From Pedobacter sp. PLR (GTDB taxonomy: Bacteria; Bacteroidota; Bacteroidia; Sphingobacteriales; Sphingobacteriaceae): DNA of 64,000 nucleotides. The position numbers and the translations under genes were made by a program. The stretch is taken from NCBI RefSeq assembly GCF_026239675.1, contig NZ_JAPIVQ010000008.1:186001-250000 (forward strand). Direction: 5' to 3'. Of the stretch, positions 1 to 8,184 are shown piece after piece (the stretch's first letter is position 1; every line of letters starts with the position of its first letter). Below the pieces are notes generated by a model, which ran no database searches, had not been told where the DNA came from, and was given only the letters and a program-made list of their open reading frames with translations.

Positions 1-20
1 TTTTCGATGTATTAGATAGA

Positions 21-28
21 CAAATATA
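21..28 (-). promoter_or_regulatory. possible -7 promoter box reading out of the window
   Basis: The minus strand reads TATATTTG, which fits the Bacteroidota -7 consensus TAnnTTTG. No clear TTG lies about 20 bases upstream. It would drive a gene to the left of the window. Confidence 0.3.
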
Positions 29-66
29 ACGGAATTGAGCATTAACCGGCTAGTTTCCATCTATAA

Positions 67-174
67 TTATACATTGCAGCAAAACTTTGATTGTTCTGTT
101 ACCAAAAATTCTTTGTTTCGCCAGGCTGAGGGAAGCTTCCGGTTCTCTGTTGCAAGCCTGGATTCCGTTGCCAT
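67..174 (-). CDS. possible 35-aa small protein, unrecognised
   Basis: An ATG-started open frame of 35 codons begins 3 bases after the stop of the 106-aa protein upstream on the same strand. The product would be basic and polar, ending in Cys-Cys-Asn-Val, with no membrane segment. The close spacing is the only support; it may equally be untranslated 3' sequence. Confidence 0.2.
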   Translation of the reverse strand: MATESRLATENRKLPSAWRNKEFLVTEQSKFCCNV

Positions 175-177
175 TTG

Positions 178-498
178 TTACTTAGCCATGAGCTGGTATA
201 CTTCGTTCATATAGATTGACTCGTCAATCGCGAGCTTAAAACTTTCAAACTCCTCGTAACAGAAGGCAAAACAGATGTCGTCATTCGGGGTATGCAAAAT
301 AATCCGCTCCACTTCATCTGGAAATGGCAGGCTGTTTTTTTGAAACGGAAGGCTAAATACGACACCTCTAAACGCTTCAAAACCGTCCATACTGAAATTC
401 AGCAACAAATTATTATGCCAGAGGTAATACATTTTGCATCCCATACAACTGCTGATCACCGTATCTCCTTTGGTACTTAATACTCTCGTTTTACACAT
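178..498 (-). CDS. small Bacteroidota protein, DUF6686-like
   Basis: This 106-residue protein has no signal peptide or membrane segment. It opens with Met-Cys-Lys and has a C-x-G-C pair at residues 18-21 and two further cysteines in its C-terminal half (C-F-A-F-C). Length, the N-terminal MCKT and the internal Cys pair resemble short Bacteroidota proteins that I recall as DUF6686, whose function is unknown. Metal or iron handling is conceivable because the divergent neighbour is the haem protein HmuS, but that is inference. The family assignment is by eye and moderate; that the frame is a real gene is more certain. Confidence 0.6.
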   Translation of the reverse strand: MCKTRVLSTKGDTVISSCMGCKMYYLWHNNLLLNFSMDGFEAFRGVVFSLPFQKNSLPFPDEVERIILHTPNDDICFAFCYEEFESFKLAIDESIYMNEVYQLMAK

Positions 499-784
499 GC
501 TATTTTATAATTTAAATTCCTCTTTATTCTTCTTTGAAGTCCTGTTTTCCATTGGCCCGGAAGATTTCCAGGGTAATAAGTAATTCTTTCCAGCGTTAAA
601 AAAGACCATTTACACTTAGTATTATTTTTAATCATTCTAAATAGTAGACAAATATGCTTACATTTACCAATATGTTAGCAACGCAGGAGGGATTTTTTTC
701 AACCTTTTTCGAAATAGCAGGTACAGAGCCTTAAAAATACGAGCGTACAAATCAATTTATTTTAACCCAACACCTTATCCTGAT

Positions 785-1810
785 ATGATTACCGCAACCA
801 ACACCCTTAAAGAAAAATACGAAGCCTATAAAATTGCCAATCCAAAGAAACGCATCAGAGAAGCGGCACAAGAGCTAGAAGTTAGTGAAGCCGTGTTATT
901 AATGACCGGATTAGGTACTACGGTTACTTTTCTGGAATCTGACTTTGAAAAAATACTGGAATCTGTAACCTCATTGGGTTATGTGATGGCATTAACCCGC
1001 AATGAATATTGTGTGAACGAAAGAAAAGGTGTGTATGAAAACATTTCCTTTACCCCACATGCCGGTCTTGTTTTAGGTGCAGACATTGACCTGCGTTTAT
1101 TCTTACGTCAGTGGAAACATGGCTTTGCCGTGTCTGAAAATGACCGTCAGAGTTTACAGTTTTTTGATGCTCATGGCAATGCTTTACATAAAATTTACCT
1201 GACAGACCGTAGCAATGTGGAAGCTTACGAAGCTTTAGTTGCCAACTTCCGCAAAGCTGAACAGGAGGCAATCGGGATTGAACCAGCACCGGAAGTTACT
1301 CCGCAAGCAGAACTTCCAGATTCAGAGATTGATGTAACTGGTTTCAGGGAAGCATGGAACAAGATGGGCGATAGTCATGAGTTTTTCATGTTACTGAGAA
1401 AGTTCAAGGTTACCAGGACACAAGCATTGCGTCTTGCACCGGAAGGTAGAGCAAAAGAAACTACTGTTGAAGGATTTAGAAAAGCGATGACGGCCTGCTC
1501 AGAAAAACAGGTTCCAGTGATGGTTTTCACCGGAAATTCGGGTTGTATCCAGATTCACAGTGGGAATATCACCAAATTGGTAGATATGGGTCCATGGTTT
1601 AATGTTTTAGATCCAGAATTTAATTTGCACCTTCGCGAGGATGAAGTTCGCAGCGTATGGCAGGTGGTAAAACCCTCTACCGATGGCGATGTCAACTCTA
1701 TCGAATTGTTTGACAAAAACGGAGAAATGATTGTTCAATTTTTTGGTAAACGTAAGCCTGGAATTCCTGAATTAGAGAGCTGGCGTGAAGTCCTGAAAGA
1801 ATCACTTTAA
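785..1810 (+). CDS. hmuS: HmuS/HemS family haem-degrading (haem-handling) protein
   Basis: This is a 341-aa cytoplasmic protein of the HemS/HmuS/ChuS family, which binds haem delivered by TonB-dependent uptake and releases or transfers iron. It shows the duplicated architecture of the family: half 1 (about 1-165) has the ALTRN signature and a W-K-H-G-F motif, and half 2 (about 185-341) has VFTGNSGCIQIHSG and a W-F-N-V-L-D motif. The extra helical N-terminus with REAAQELEVSEA is usual. There is no signal peptide. A 44-aa membrane protein follows after 2 bases, so the two are probably co-transcribed up to the hairpin at 1961. No haem receptor or transporter gene is in the window, so its partners lie elsewhere. 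Confidence 0.88.
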   Translation: MITATNTLKEKYEAYKIANPKKRIREAAQELEVSEAVLLMTGLGTTVTFLESDFEKILESVTSLGYVMALTRNEYCVNERKGVYENISFTPHAGLVLGADIDLRLFLRQWKHGFAVSENDRQSLQFFDAHGNALHKIYLTDRSNVEAYEALVANFRKAEQEAIGIEPAPEVTPQAELPDSEIDVTGFREAWNKMGDSHEFFMLLRKFKVTRTQALRLAPEGRAKETTVEGFRKAMTACSEKQVPVMVFTGNSGCIQIHSGNITKLVDMGPWFNVLDPEFNLHLREDEVRSVWQVVKPSTDGDVNSIELFDKNGEMIVQFFGKRKPGIPELESWREVLKESL

Positions 1811-1812
1811 TT

Positions 1813-1947
1813 ATGACAAATAAACCCACATCAGAAAAAAAGGCCGCCATTTTAAAATGGGTAAAGAAGTTTGGAGTCTGGGGATTTTTATTCTTCCTGA
1901 TCAAAGGCCTGTTATGGCTGGCATTTGGTTACTGGGTCATCAAATGA
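1813..1947 (+). CDS. 44-aa single-pass membrane protein downstream of hmuS
   Basis: The ATG lies 2 bases after the hmuS stop. The 44-codon frame has a basic N-terminal third (KPTSEKKAAILKWVKK) followed by about 22 hydrophobic residues rich in Phe, Leu and Trp, and it ends YWVIK. This is a plausible tail-type membrane peptide with the charged end in the cytoplasm. The tight coupling to hmuS and the terminator 14 bases after its stop argue that it is a real gene. Function unknown; a role in haem uptake is only suggested by position. Confidence 0.6.
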   Translation: MTNKPTSEKKAAILKWVKKFGVWGFLFFLIKGLLWLAFGYWVIK

Positions 1948-1960
1948 TAACTTGATCATG

Positions 1961-2007
1961 AAACAGGTTGTTTTGTTAAGGTTCATACCTTTTAAAACAA
2001 CCTGTTT
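1961..2007. terminator. hairpin terminator, 14-bp perfect stem
   Basis: The arms 1961-1974 and 1994-2007 are perfect reverse complements (AAACAGGTTGTTTT and its complement) around a 19-base loop. A- and T-rich ends on both sides would allow it to act in both directions, closing the hmuS unit and the remnant on the other strand. Confidence 0.7.
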
Positions 2008-2041
2008 CTGCTTTGCAGCTCCTTTCGGGCTTCTTGTCAAT

Positions 2042-2209
2042 CTATTTTGTGCTCAGTTTTTCAATCTGACTGAACACTTCATTAATTCCGCTGAGTTTCC
2101 CGGCTGGAATCAACATCCCATTGGCTAAAAATATAACGGTGATATCCATCCAGTGATCTGGATTCTCTATATACCCTGGCTCAATTAAGCCTGCAAGGAT
2201 TTTTATGAT
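2042..2209 (-). pseudogene. possible gene remnant (55 sense codons, no start)
   Basis: The minus strand is open for 55 codons directly after a TAA and ends in TAG. The composition looks protein-like (YIENPDHWMDITVIFLANG), but there is no credible start: the first ATG leaves only 35 codons. I read it as the 3' end of a decayed gene whose 5' part has been lost. I do not recognise the family. It faces the terminator at 1961-2007. Confidence 0.3.
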
Positions 2210-2252
2210 TTATAATACCGGTACTTTTTTCAGGATTTAATGCTAAAAAAAC

Positions 2253-2260
2253 TATATTTG
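2253..2260 (+). promoter_or_regulatory. possible -7 box upstream of the MATE exporter
   Basis: TATATTTG fits TAnnTTTG about 140 bases before the chosen MATE start. No TTG is at the expected distance. The rest of the gap 2010-2399 shows only the gene remnant on the other strand. Confidence 0.35.
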
Positions 2261-2399
2261 AATCTAACTAAACCGCAATACGATGATAGTTATTTCTTTC
2301 CTTTAAGGTTTTAACACCCGGGGATCTCCCCTTTCTTTCTATTAAAATTTCGGCATTTCGATGCTGATTTCTGGTTTATTCCCTAATTTTTCTTTTTAT

Positions 2400-3827
2400 A
2401 TGTCTGCACAACAAACAGCTTCAAAGGGCAAGCTATCCCGAATTATATCACTTTTAAAACAAGCCTTAAAAGGCGAAGACCTTGACTTTACTCAGGGAAG
2501 CATCCGTAAAGGGGTGCTATTACTGGCCATTCCGATGATGTTGGAAATGGCGATGGAATCTGTATTTGCACTGGTAGATTTATATTTTGTAGGTCACCTT
2601 CCAAATAGTAGTCATGCGATACAAACGGTAGGGTTAACCGAGTCTGTGTTGACCATTATTTACTCCCTGGCCATAGGAATGAGCATGGCCGCCACGGCAG
2701 TAGTAGCGAGAAGAATCGGGGAGAAAAACCCTGAGGCCGCAGCAAAGGCAGGTGTTCAGGCGATTATTATTGCGGTTGCATTTAACCTGATCATTAGCGT
2801 TATGGGCGTCATTTACGCTTCGGACATCCTGTTATTGATGGGGGCCTCTGCAGAAACCGCTGCTCATGGGACTACTTTTACTCAGATAATGATGGGTGGC
2901 AGTGTCATCATTGTCTTGCTGTTCCTGATCAATGGGATTTTCAGGGGTGCCGGGAACGCTGCTATAGCGATGAAAAGTCTATGGATCGCCAATATTGCCA
3001 ACATCATTTTATGTCCGGTTCTGATCAATGGACTTGGGCCAATCCCTGCTTTTGGCTTAACAGGTGCTGCAATTGCCACCACGATCGGAAGAAGTATGGG
3101 TGTAGCCTATCAGGTCTGGCACCTTGTAAATGGCAGAGGTCTTTTGAAAGTACAGCTCTCCTATTTCAAGCCTCATTTTGAGCAGATGAAAGCTTTGTTA
3201 AAGATTGCTACTCCCGGTATATTTCAGTTCATTATCGCTTCCTGCAGCTGGATTTTCCTGGCGCAACTGGTTGCGAAAACCGGTGGAGACCATGGCTCTG
3301 CGGGTTATCAGACGGCATTAAGATTGATGATGTTTTTTATGCTGCCTGCCTGGGGAATGAGCAATGCTGCCGCAACCTTAGTTGGACAAAATCTGGGTGC
3401 CAGACACCTGCAACGTGCCACAGATTCTGTGATGAAAACTGCAAAATATATCGTCGTTTATATGGTATTGGTGATGGCATTTACTTTTATAGGCGGCTAT
3501 TATTTCATTTCCTTTTTCACTAATGATAAAATAGTTCAGGAGGTCGCGCTTCGTGCCTTGCAAATCATGAGCCTGGGCTATATCTTCTATGGCATTGGAA
3601 TGGTATTGGTGAGCACTTTTAACGGCGCCGGGGATACCTGGACACCTACCTGGGTTAACTTTTTCGGCTTCTGGCTATTTCAAATCCCACTGGCTTATTT
3701 GCTGGCGAAACACTTTGAAATGGGCCCTACGGGTGTATTTATTGCGATTCCCGTTGCAGAGATCGGTATCGCCATTGCGGGATACATCTTATTTAAAAAA
3801 GGAAGATGGAAAACTATTCAGGTTTAA
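2400..3827 (+). CDS. MATE family multidrug/cation efflux protein
   Basis: This inner-membrane exporter of the MATE family should couple extrusion of organic cations or drugs to H+ or Na+ entry. About 12 hydrophobic segments form two matching halves, with the usual opening (GSIRKGVLLLAIPMM, then VDLYFVGHL) and an MFFMLPAWGMSNAAATLVGQNLGA motif start in the second half. I chose ATG 2400 (475 aa) rather than ATG 2361 because the first 13 codons of the longer form are atypical and family members usually begin with a soluble helix like MSAQQTASKG. Substrate cannot be read from the sequence. The next gene starts 47 bases downstream. Confidence 0.88.
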   Translation: MSAQQTASKGKLSRIISLLKQALKGEDLDFTQGSIRKGVLLLAIPMMLEMAMESVFALVDLYFVGHLPNSSHAIQTVGLTESVLTIIYSLAIGMSMAATAVVARRIGEKNPEAAAKAGVQAIIIAVAFNLIISVMGVIYASDILLLMGASAETAAHGTTFTQIMMGGSVIIVLLFLINGIFRGAGNAAIAMKSLWIANIANIILCPVLINGLGPIPAFGLTGAAIATTIGRSMGVAYQVWHLVNGRGLLKVQLSYFKPHFEQMKALLKIATPGIFQFIIASCSWIFLAQLVAKTGGDHGSAGYQTALRLMMFFMLPAWGMSNAAATLVGQNLGARHLQRATDSVMKTAKYIVVYMVLVMAFTFIGGYYFISFFTNDKIVQEVALRALQIMSLGYIFYGIGMVLVSTFNGAGDTWTPTWVNFFGFWLFQIPLAYLLAKHFEMGPTGVFIAIPVAEIGIAIAGYILFKKGRWKTIQV

Positions 3828-3874
3828 CACCACAAAATACATATTTTAGCCCGCTCAAAACAAATTGTATTTAT

Positions 3875-4654
3875 ATGAAAAAAACCTTTACTAAAACAAT
3901 GTTAATGTGCGGTGTGATGGCACTTACGCTTTCAGCTACCAATAGCTTTGCCCAACAGGCGAATCAGGGAGATGAAAATGGTGATGCTAAAAACCTGGTC
4001 AAATGGAATGTGGCTGCTGTAGCTTTAAAGACCTATTCTTTCCAGTATGAACGTGCTGTTGGCAAAAAGATTTCCGTAGCTATGGGATTCAGATTGATGC
4101 CAAAATCTCATGTTCCTTTCAGTTCGACTTTTAAAAGTCTGATTGATGACGACGAAACCTGGGAAAGTATTAAAGATTTCAAAACCGGGAATTTCGCAAT
4201 CACACCAGAGGTTAGATTTTATCTTGGTCAAAGTGTGTTCCGCGGTTTTTACATCGCTCCATTTGTAAGGTATGCAAAATATGATGTTAGCCTTCCATAC
4301 AATTTTGAAGCTACTGATGGTACGACTACGGTAAAAGACAAAATAGACATGAAAGGCAGCCTGAACACCATTACCGGTGGTGTGCTTTTTGGTGCACAAT
4401 GGAAACTGAGCAAAGCGGTTTATCTGGACTGGTGGATTTTAGGTCCTAATTACGGATCTAATTCCGGTACGATTTCAGGAAAGAAGAACTTAGGTCCTGA
4501 GGAGCAACAAGCGTTAAGAGACGCCTTGACTGACCTGGAAGACCTTCCATTGGTTAAAGTAAAATCTACGGTAGATGCCGAAGGTGCTAAAATTGATTTC
4601 AACGGCCCATGGGCAGGAATGAGATCAGGAATTAGTATTGGATACAGGTTCTAA
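3875..4654 (+). CDS. outer-membrane beta-barrel-like protein with signal peptide
   Basis: Starting at ATG 3875 gives 259 aa with a classical signal peptide (MKKTFTKTMLMCGVMALTLS, cleaved near NSFAQQ). An in-frame ATG at 3806 overlaps the MATE gene and would bury the signal, so it is rejected. The mature part has alternating hydrophobic strands, phrases such as ITPEVRFYLGQ and GFYIAPFVRY, and it ends in an aromatic, SIGYRF, typical of outer-membrane barrels. It resembles DUF3575-type proteins, but the family is not certain. Ligand unknown. A strong terminator follows. Confidence 0.7.
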   Translation: MKKTFTKTMLMCGVMALTLSATNSFAQQANQGDENGDAKNLVKWNVAAVALKTYSFQYERAVGKKISVAMGFRLMPKSHVPFSSTFKSLIDDDETWESIKDFKTGNFAITPEVRFYLGQSVFRGFYIAPFVRYAKYDVSLPYNFEATDGTTTVKDKIDMKGSLNTITGGVLFGAQWKLSKAVYLDWWILGPNYGSNSGTISGKKNLGPEEQQALRDALTDLEDLPLVKVKSTVDAEGAKIDFNGPWAGMRSGISIGYRF

Positions 4655-4683
4655 GCAGACCAGGGTTAGAAAAACAAGTTTAC

Positions 4684-4725
4684 AAAAAAGGGTCTGTTGA
4701 TAAATTATTCAACAGACCCTTTTTT
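4684..4725. terminator. bidirectional terminator, 17-bp stem
   Basis: Arms 4684-4700 and 4709-4725 pair perfectly around an 8-base loop, with six A at the left end and six T at the right. It separates the outer-membrane protein gene from the convergent ddl gene and can serve both. Confidence 0.85.
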
Positions 4726-4790
4726 GTATTTATAACCTTATGCTTTTGCCTATCGGGCTTTAGCTAATCTTTTATTTAGCCAACACCTTC

Positions 4791-5777
4791 TTAGCCTATC
4801 GTTTCTTTAACCAGTTTGGTGTAAAAATCATTCAGTTTCATACCCATTGCGGCAACCTGCTGTGGAATAAAGCTTGTTGCTGTTTGTCCGGGAATGGTAT
4901 TGACCTCAATAAAGTAAAAATCACCTTCATCTTCCGTCAGGATAAAATCTATACGGACTACCCCACTACAATTTAACTTCGCATATACATCTTTGGCAAT
5001 CTGCTCTACTCTGGCTTTAGTTTCCGCTCTGATGTGTGCAGGCGTGGTTTCTGTGGCTACCCCAGGTGTGTATTTAGCTTCAAAATCAAAAAACTCTTTT
5101 GCCGTTTCCACTTCTGTTACCGGAAGTACAACGACTTTGCCATCCAGTTTTACTACACCTACTGTGAATTCCCTACCGGAAATAAACTCTTCAATCAGCA
5201 ACTGACTATCTTCTTTAAAAGCTTTTTCTATCGCTTTTTCTAAATCGGCACCATGCTTTACCTTGCTCATTCCAATACTGCTACCACCATTATTAGGTTT
5301 TACGAAGTAAGGTATTTTAAGGTCTCTTTTGATTTGCTCCACACTGTAAGCAACGTCTTTGAAGATCTGTGCAGACTTGGCTACATGCAGATTTTCTATG
5401 CCCTGAACAATAGCTTTAGTATAGCCTTTATTCATCGTGATGGCAGAAGTTAGCGCATCACAGGTGGTATAAGGCAGGTTTAGCATATCGAAATAACCTT
5501 GTAATTTACCATCTTCACCCGGAGAACCGTGAATGGCAATAAAAACGCCATCAAAAGTGACTTTTCTACCTTTAATATTCAGGGAGAAGTCATTTCTGTC
5601 TACTTCAATTTTCACAGAGTCTGCCGGTTCATAAAACCAACCTTGTTGGGTTAGCATTATTTTATAAACATCAAACTTGTCGGCATCCAGATTTTGGGCG
5701 ATAGTGGCTGCACTTTTAACTGAGATGACCCACTCACCTGTGGTCCCACCGGTTAGTAATGCTAATGTTTTCTTCAT
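4791..5777 (-). CDS. ddl: D-alanine--D-alanine ligase
   Basis: This 328-aa ATP-grasp enzyme joins two D-alanines for the peptidoglycan precursor. The N-terminal domain has LLTGGTTGEWVIS (8-20), an unusual variant of the glycine-rich opening of Ddl (the GE and IS core are kept), and HGSPGEDG (83-90). The ATP-grasp domain carries KPNNGGSSIGM (160-170) and, near the end, RIDF and FIEVNTIPG, which hold the metal ligands Glu and Asn. The length is normal for the family. The gene is alone on its strand, diverging from the PASTA protein gene, another cell-wall gene, with the shared intergenic region 5778-5923 holding promoter-like boxes for both directions. Confidence 0.92.
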   Translation of the reverse strand: MKKTLALLTGGTTGEWVISVKSAATIAQNLDADKFDVYKIMLTQQGWFYEPADSVKIEVDRNDFSLNIKGRKVTFDGVFIAIHGSPGEDGKLQGYFDMLNLPYTTCDALTSAITMNKGYTKAIVQGIENLHVAKSAQIFKDVAYSVEQIKRDLKIPYFVKPNNGGSSIGMSKVKHGADLEKAIEKAFKEDSQLLIEEFISGREFTVGVVKLDGKVVVLPVTEVETAKEFFDFEAKYTPGVATETTPAHIRAETKARVEQIAKDVYAKLNCSGVVRIDFILTEDEGDFYFIEVNTIPGQTATSFIPQQVAAMGMKLNDFYTKLVKETIG

Positions 5778-5825
5778 TTTTAAGCGTGTTAAAACCTATT
5801 CAAAGTAATAAGTCAATTGTAAGCA

Positions 5826-5833
5826 CAAATATA
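5826..5833 (-). promoter_or_regulatory. possible -7 box for ddl
   Basis: The minus strand reads TATATTTG, 49 bases before the ddl start. No TTG is at the right distance, so support is partial. Confidence 0.4.
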
Positions 5834-5884
5834 AATTAGTTGACCCAGATGTCATTTTAATTCCAATAAAATATTTTTTTAGCC

Positions 5885-5892
5885 TAAATTTG
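5885..5892 (+). promoter_or_regulatory. possible -7 box for the PASTA-mltG operon
   Basis: TAAATTTG fits TAnnTTTG and lies 31 bases before the PASTA protein ATG. A -33 TTG is not evident. Confidence 0.45.
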
Positions 5893-5923
5893 GGCGATAT
5901 ACCTTAATGAATAGAAAATTCCT

Positions 5924-6694
5924 ATGAGCAAATTCATATCTTACCTAAAGACTAAATCCTTTAGAACCAACATCATTGCCGCGATAGTTACGGTAGTGGT
6001 CATCATCCTGGCGGCTTTCTTTAGTTTAAGATATTACACCAAACACGGTCAGGGCTTAAATGTTCCGGCAGTAAAAGGGCTGTCTTTCACACAGGCGGTA
6101 AGCAAGTTAGAGGCATTAGGACTTCGTTATGAAGTCGATTCTGTGTTTGTAATGGATTCGCCTCCGGGCATTGTGATCGATCAGGATCCTGAAGCCAGTA
6201 CTTTTGTAAAAGACAACAGGACCATCTATTTAACGGTTAATGTGGCTATGGCTCCCAACGTTAAATTTCCTGATATCGAGTTCAAACCGTTGAGACAAGC
6301 ACAGGCTTTGATTGAGAGTTTCGGACTAAAACTAGGAGATACTACTTATAAATCCGATGAAGCCAGAGACGTGGTATTGGAAGCTTTATTTGGCGGACAA
6401 CCGATTAAAGCAGGAGAATCTATGCCTAAAGGATCGAGAATTGATCTGGTTTTAGGTGATGGAAAAGGAAACGAACAAGTAGATATTCCGGATTTAATTG
6501 GTTTAACGAAAGATGAAGCTATGTTTGCCTTAAAAAACGGCGCCATGCTGTCCTTAGGAAACGTGACCTACGAAGGAGAAATTACAGATACTGCCAATGC
6601 GGTTATCGTAAGACAGGATCCTTTCTTAACGGATTCCGTATCGAAAGTTAAAATCGGTACACCAGTAAACATTACCTTGTCCAATAAAAAATAA
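5924..6694 (+). CDS. PASTA domain membrane protein
   Basis: This 256-aa protein has a short cytoplasmic N-terminus, one membrane segment (about 18-36, rich in Ile, Val and Ala) and three PASTA repeats outside (about 45-108, 110-178 and 185-254). Each repeat has a hydrophobic opening like VPAVKGLSF and a closing valine- and threonine-rich strand. PASTA domains bind peptidoglycan stems or beta-lactams. No kinase or transpeptidase domain is attached, which is usual for the stand-alone Bacteroidota form. It opens a run of four genes with mltG, a thioesterase and YihY at gaps of 16, 1 and 9 bases, so a cell-wall role is likely. Confidence 0.82.
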   Translation: MSKFISYLKTKSFRTNIIAAIVTVVVIILAAFFSLRYYTKHGQGLNVPAVKGLSFTQAVSKLEALGLRYEVDSVFVMDSPPGIVIDQDPEASTFVKDNRTIYLTVNVAMAPNVKFPDIEFKPLRQAQALIESFGLKLGDTTYKSDEARDVVLEALFGGQPIKAGESMPKGSRIDLVLGDGKGNEQVDIPDLIGLTKDEAMFALKNGAMLSLGNVTYEGEITDTANAVIVRQDPFLTDSVSKVKIGTPVNITLSNKK

Positions 6695-6710
6695 ATATTA
6701 CCATCATTAT

Positions 6711-7766
6711 ATGTCAAACGAAAACGAGAAAAGCTTTAAAAAAAGTACTAAAGTAATATTGGCCGCATTGCTGGTCGTATTGGTAGTTGGTGGTTACTTC
6801 GGGTTGAAATTCTACAAAGTCTTCTTTGCCCCTAACATCACCGGTAACGAAAAATATGTCTATGTAAGAACCGGAAGCCATTTAGACGATCTATTTGAAG
6901 AAATACGCAAGAAAGATATCCTGACAGATATCGGGTCCTTTAGTCAGGCAGCTGCGAAAATGGATCTTGCACAAAACCTGAAACCAGGTCGATACAAAGT
7001 GAGCAAAGGCATGAACAACAGAACGTTGATCAACATGCTGAAAGCTGGCAACCAGGATCCTGTTAAATTAAAATTCCAGAACATCAGGAAGAAAGAGGAC
7101 TTTGCAGGATACCTTGCGAAAAACCTGGAAGCTGATTCTTTAACGTTCATTACTGTACTGGATTCTACCTCATTAATTGAGAAATACGGTTTCAATAAAG
7201 ACAACATTTATACAATGTTTATTCCGAACACTTACGAAGTGTACTGGAACATAGCTCCGATGGAGTTTTTCGAGAAAATGCAGAAAGAATATTCAAAATT
7301 CTGGAATGATGAGCGCAAACGTAAGGCTGCTGCTTTAAATCTAAGTCCTATTCAGGTTTCCATACTGGCTTCTATCGTAGATGCAGAGGCTTTATACGAC
7401 AAAGAGATGCCAATCATCGCTGGATTATACTTAAACAGGTTGAAAAAAGGCATTTTACTTCAGGCAGATCCAACTGTAATCTTTGCAAATGACGATTTCA
7501 CGGTAAAAAGAGTAACAAACAAGCTGTTACAGGTTCCTTCTAAGTACAATACTTACAAGTATGCAGGTTTGCCTCCGGGGCCAATCATGATGCCAAGTAT
7601 CAATGCAATTGATGCCGTATTGAATAAAGACGATAACAATTACATCTATATGTGTGCTAAGGAGGATTTCTCTGGTTTCCATAATTTTGCTGTTACTGTT
7701 CAGGAACATGAGATCAATGCGAAAAAATACAGAGAGGCTTTAAACAAACGCAACATTTTCAAATAG
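6711..7766 (+). CDS. mltG: endolytic murein transglycosylase MltG (YceG-like)
   Basis: This 351-aa protein has an N-terminal anchor (about 15-35), a LysM-like region and a YceG catalytic domain. It should cut nascent glycan strands at the inner membrane. Visible landmarks are IPNTYEVYW (171-179), ASIVDAEALYD (220-230) with the conserved Glu at 226, LNRL (241-244) and LQADPTV (250-256). The first acidic residue of the usual VEKE pair is Asp here while the Glu two positions later is kept. It sits between the PASTA protein and a thioesterase gene in the same operon; the thioesterase ATG follows after one base. Confidence 0.92.
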   Translation: MSNENEKSFKKSTKVILAALLVVLVVGGYFGLKFYKVFFAPNITGNEKYVYVRTGSHLDDLFEEIRKKDILTDIGSFSQAAAKMDLAQNLKPGRYKVSKGMNNRTLINMLKAGNQDPVKLKFQNIRKKEDFAGYLAKNLEADSLTFITVLDSTSLIEKYGFNKDNIYTMFIPNTYEVYWNIAPMEFFEKMQKEYSKFWNDERKRKAAALNLSPIQVSILASIVDAEALYDKEMPIIAGLYLNRLKKGILLQADPTVIFANDDFTVKRVTNKLLQVPSKYNTYKYAGLPPGPIMMPSINAIDAVLNKDDNNYIYMCAKEDFSGFHNFAVTVQEHEINAKKYREALNKRNIFK

Positions 7767-7767
7767 A

Positions 7768-8175
7768 ATGTTTACACATAGCACGAAAGTAAGGGTACGA
7801 TACGGGGAAACGGATCAGATGGGTTACGTATATTACGGAAACTATGCGGAGTATTATGAAGTGGCGAGGGTGGAAATGTTAAGAAGCCTGGGTATGGATT
7901 ATGCGGGTATGGAAAGCAGCGGCGTGATGATGCCGGTTTTAGAGCTGAATTGCAAGTATATTAAACCTGCGCTTTACGACCAGGAGATTACCATCAAAAC
8001 GACTATACACGAGTTACCTGGTGTTCGTATACATTTTGTCTACGAACTTTTTAATGAGGCAGATGAGCTGATTAACATCGGCAAAACTACCCTTGTATTT
8101 GTCGATATGGCAAAAAACAAGCCTTGCTCCCCTCCTGAAAATTTCATGGAGAAGTTAAAGGTATTTTTTAATTAA
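7768..8175 (+). CDS. acyl-CoA thioesterase, hotdog fold (YbgC/FadM-like)
   Basis: This 135-aa cytoplasmic hotdog-fold protein should hydrolyse acyl-CoA or a related thioester. The 4-hydroxybenzoyl-CoA thioesterase signature is clear: RVRYGETDQMGYVYYGNY (9-26) with the catalytic Asp, followed by the long helix beginning YYEVARVEMLR. The length is typical. The gene begins one base after the mltG stop, so translation is probably coupled. In Proteobacteria the relative YbgC sits with the Tol-Pal envelope genes; here the partners are wall and membrane genes, which hints at a similar envelope role, but that is inference. Confidence 0.87.
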   Translation: MFTHSTKVRVRYGETDQMGYVYYGNYAEYYEVARVEMLRSLGMDYAGMESSGVMMPVLELNCKYIKPALYDQEITIKTTIHELPGVRIHFVYELFNEADELINIGKTTLVFVDMAKNKPCSPPENFMEKLKVFFN

Positions 8176-8184
8176 ATTTGATAG

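Noticed and set aside
3806..3874. upstream ATG for the outer-membrane protein
   Set aside because: It overlaps the MATE gene and would place 23 residues before a perfect signal peptide.
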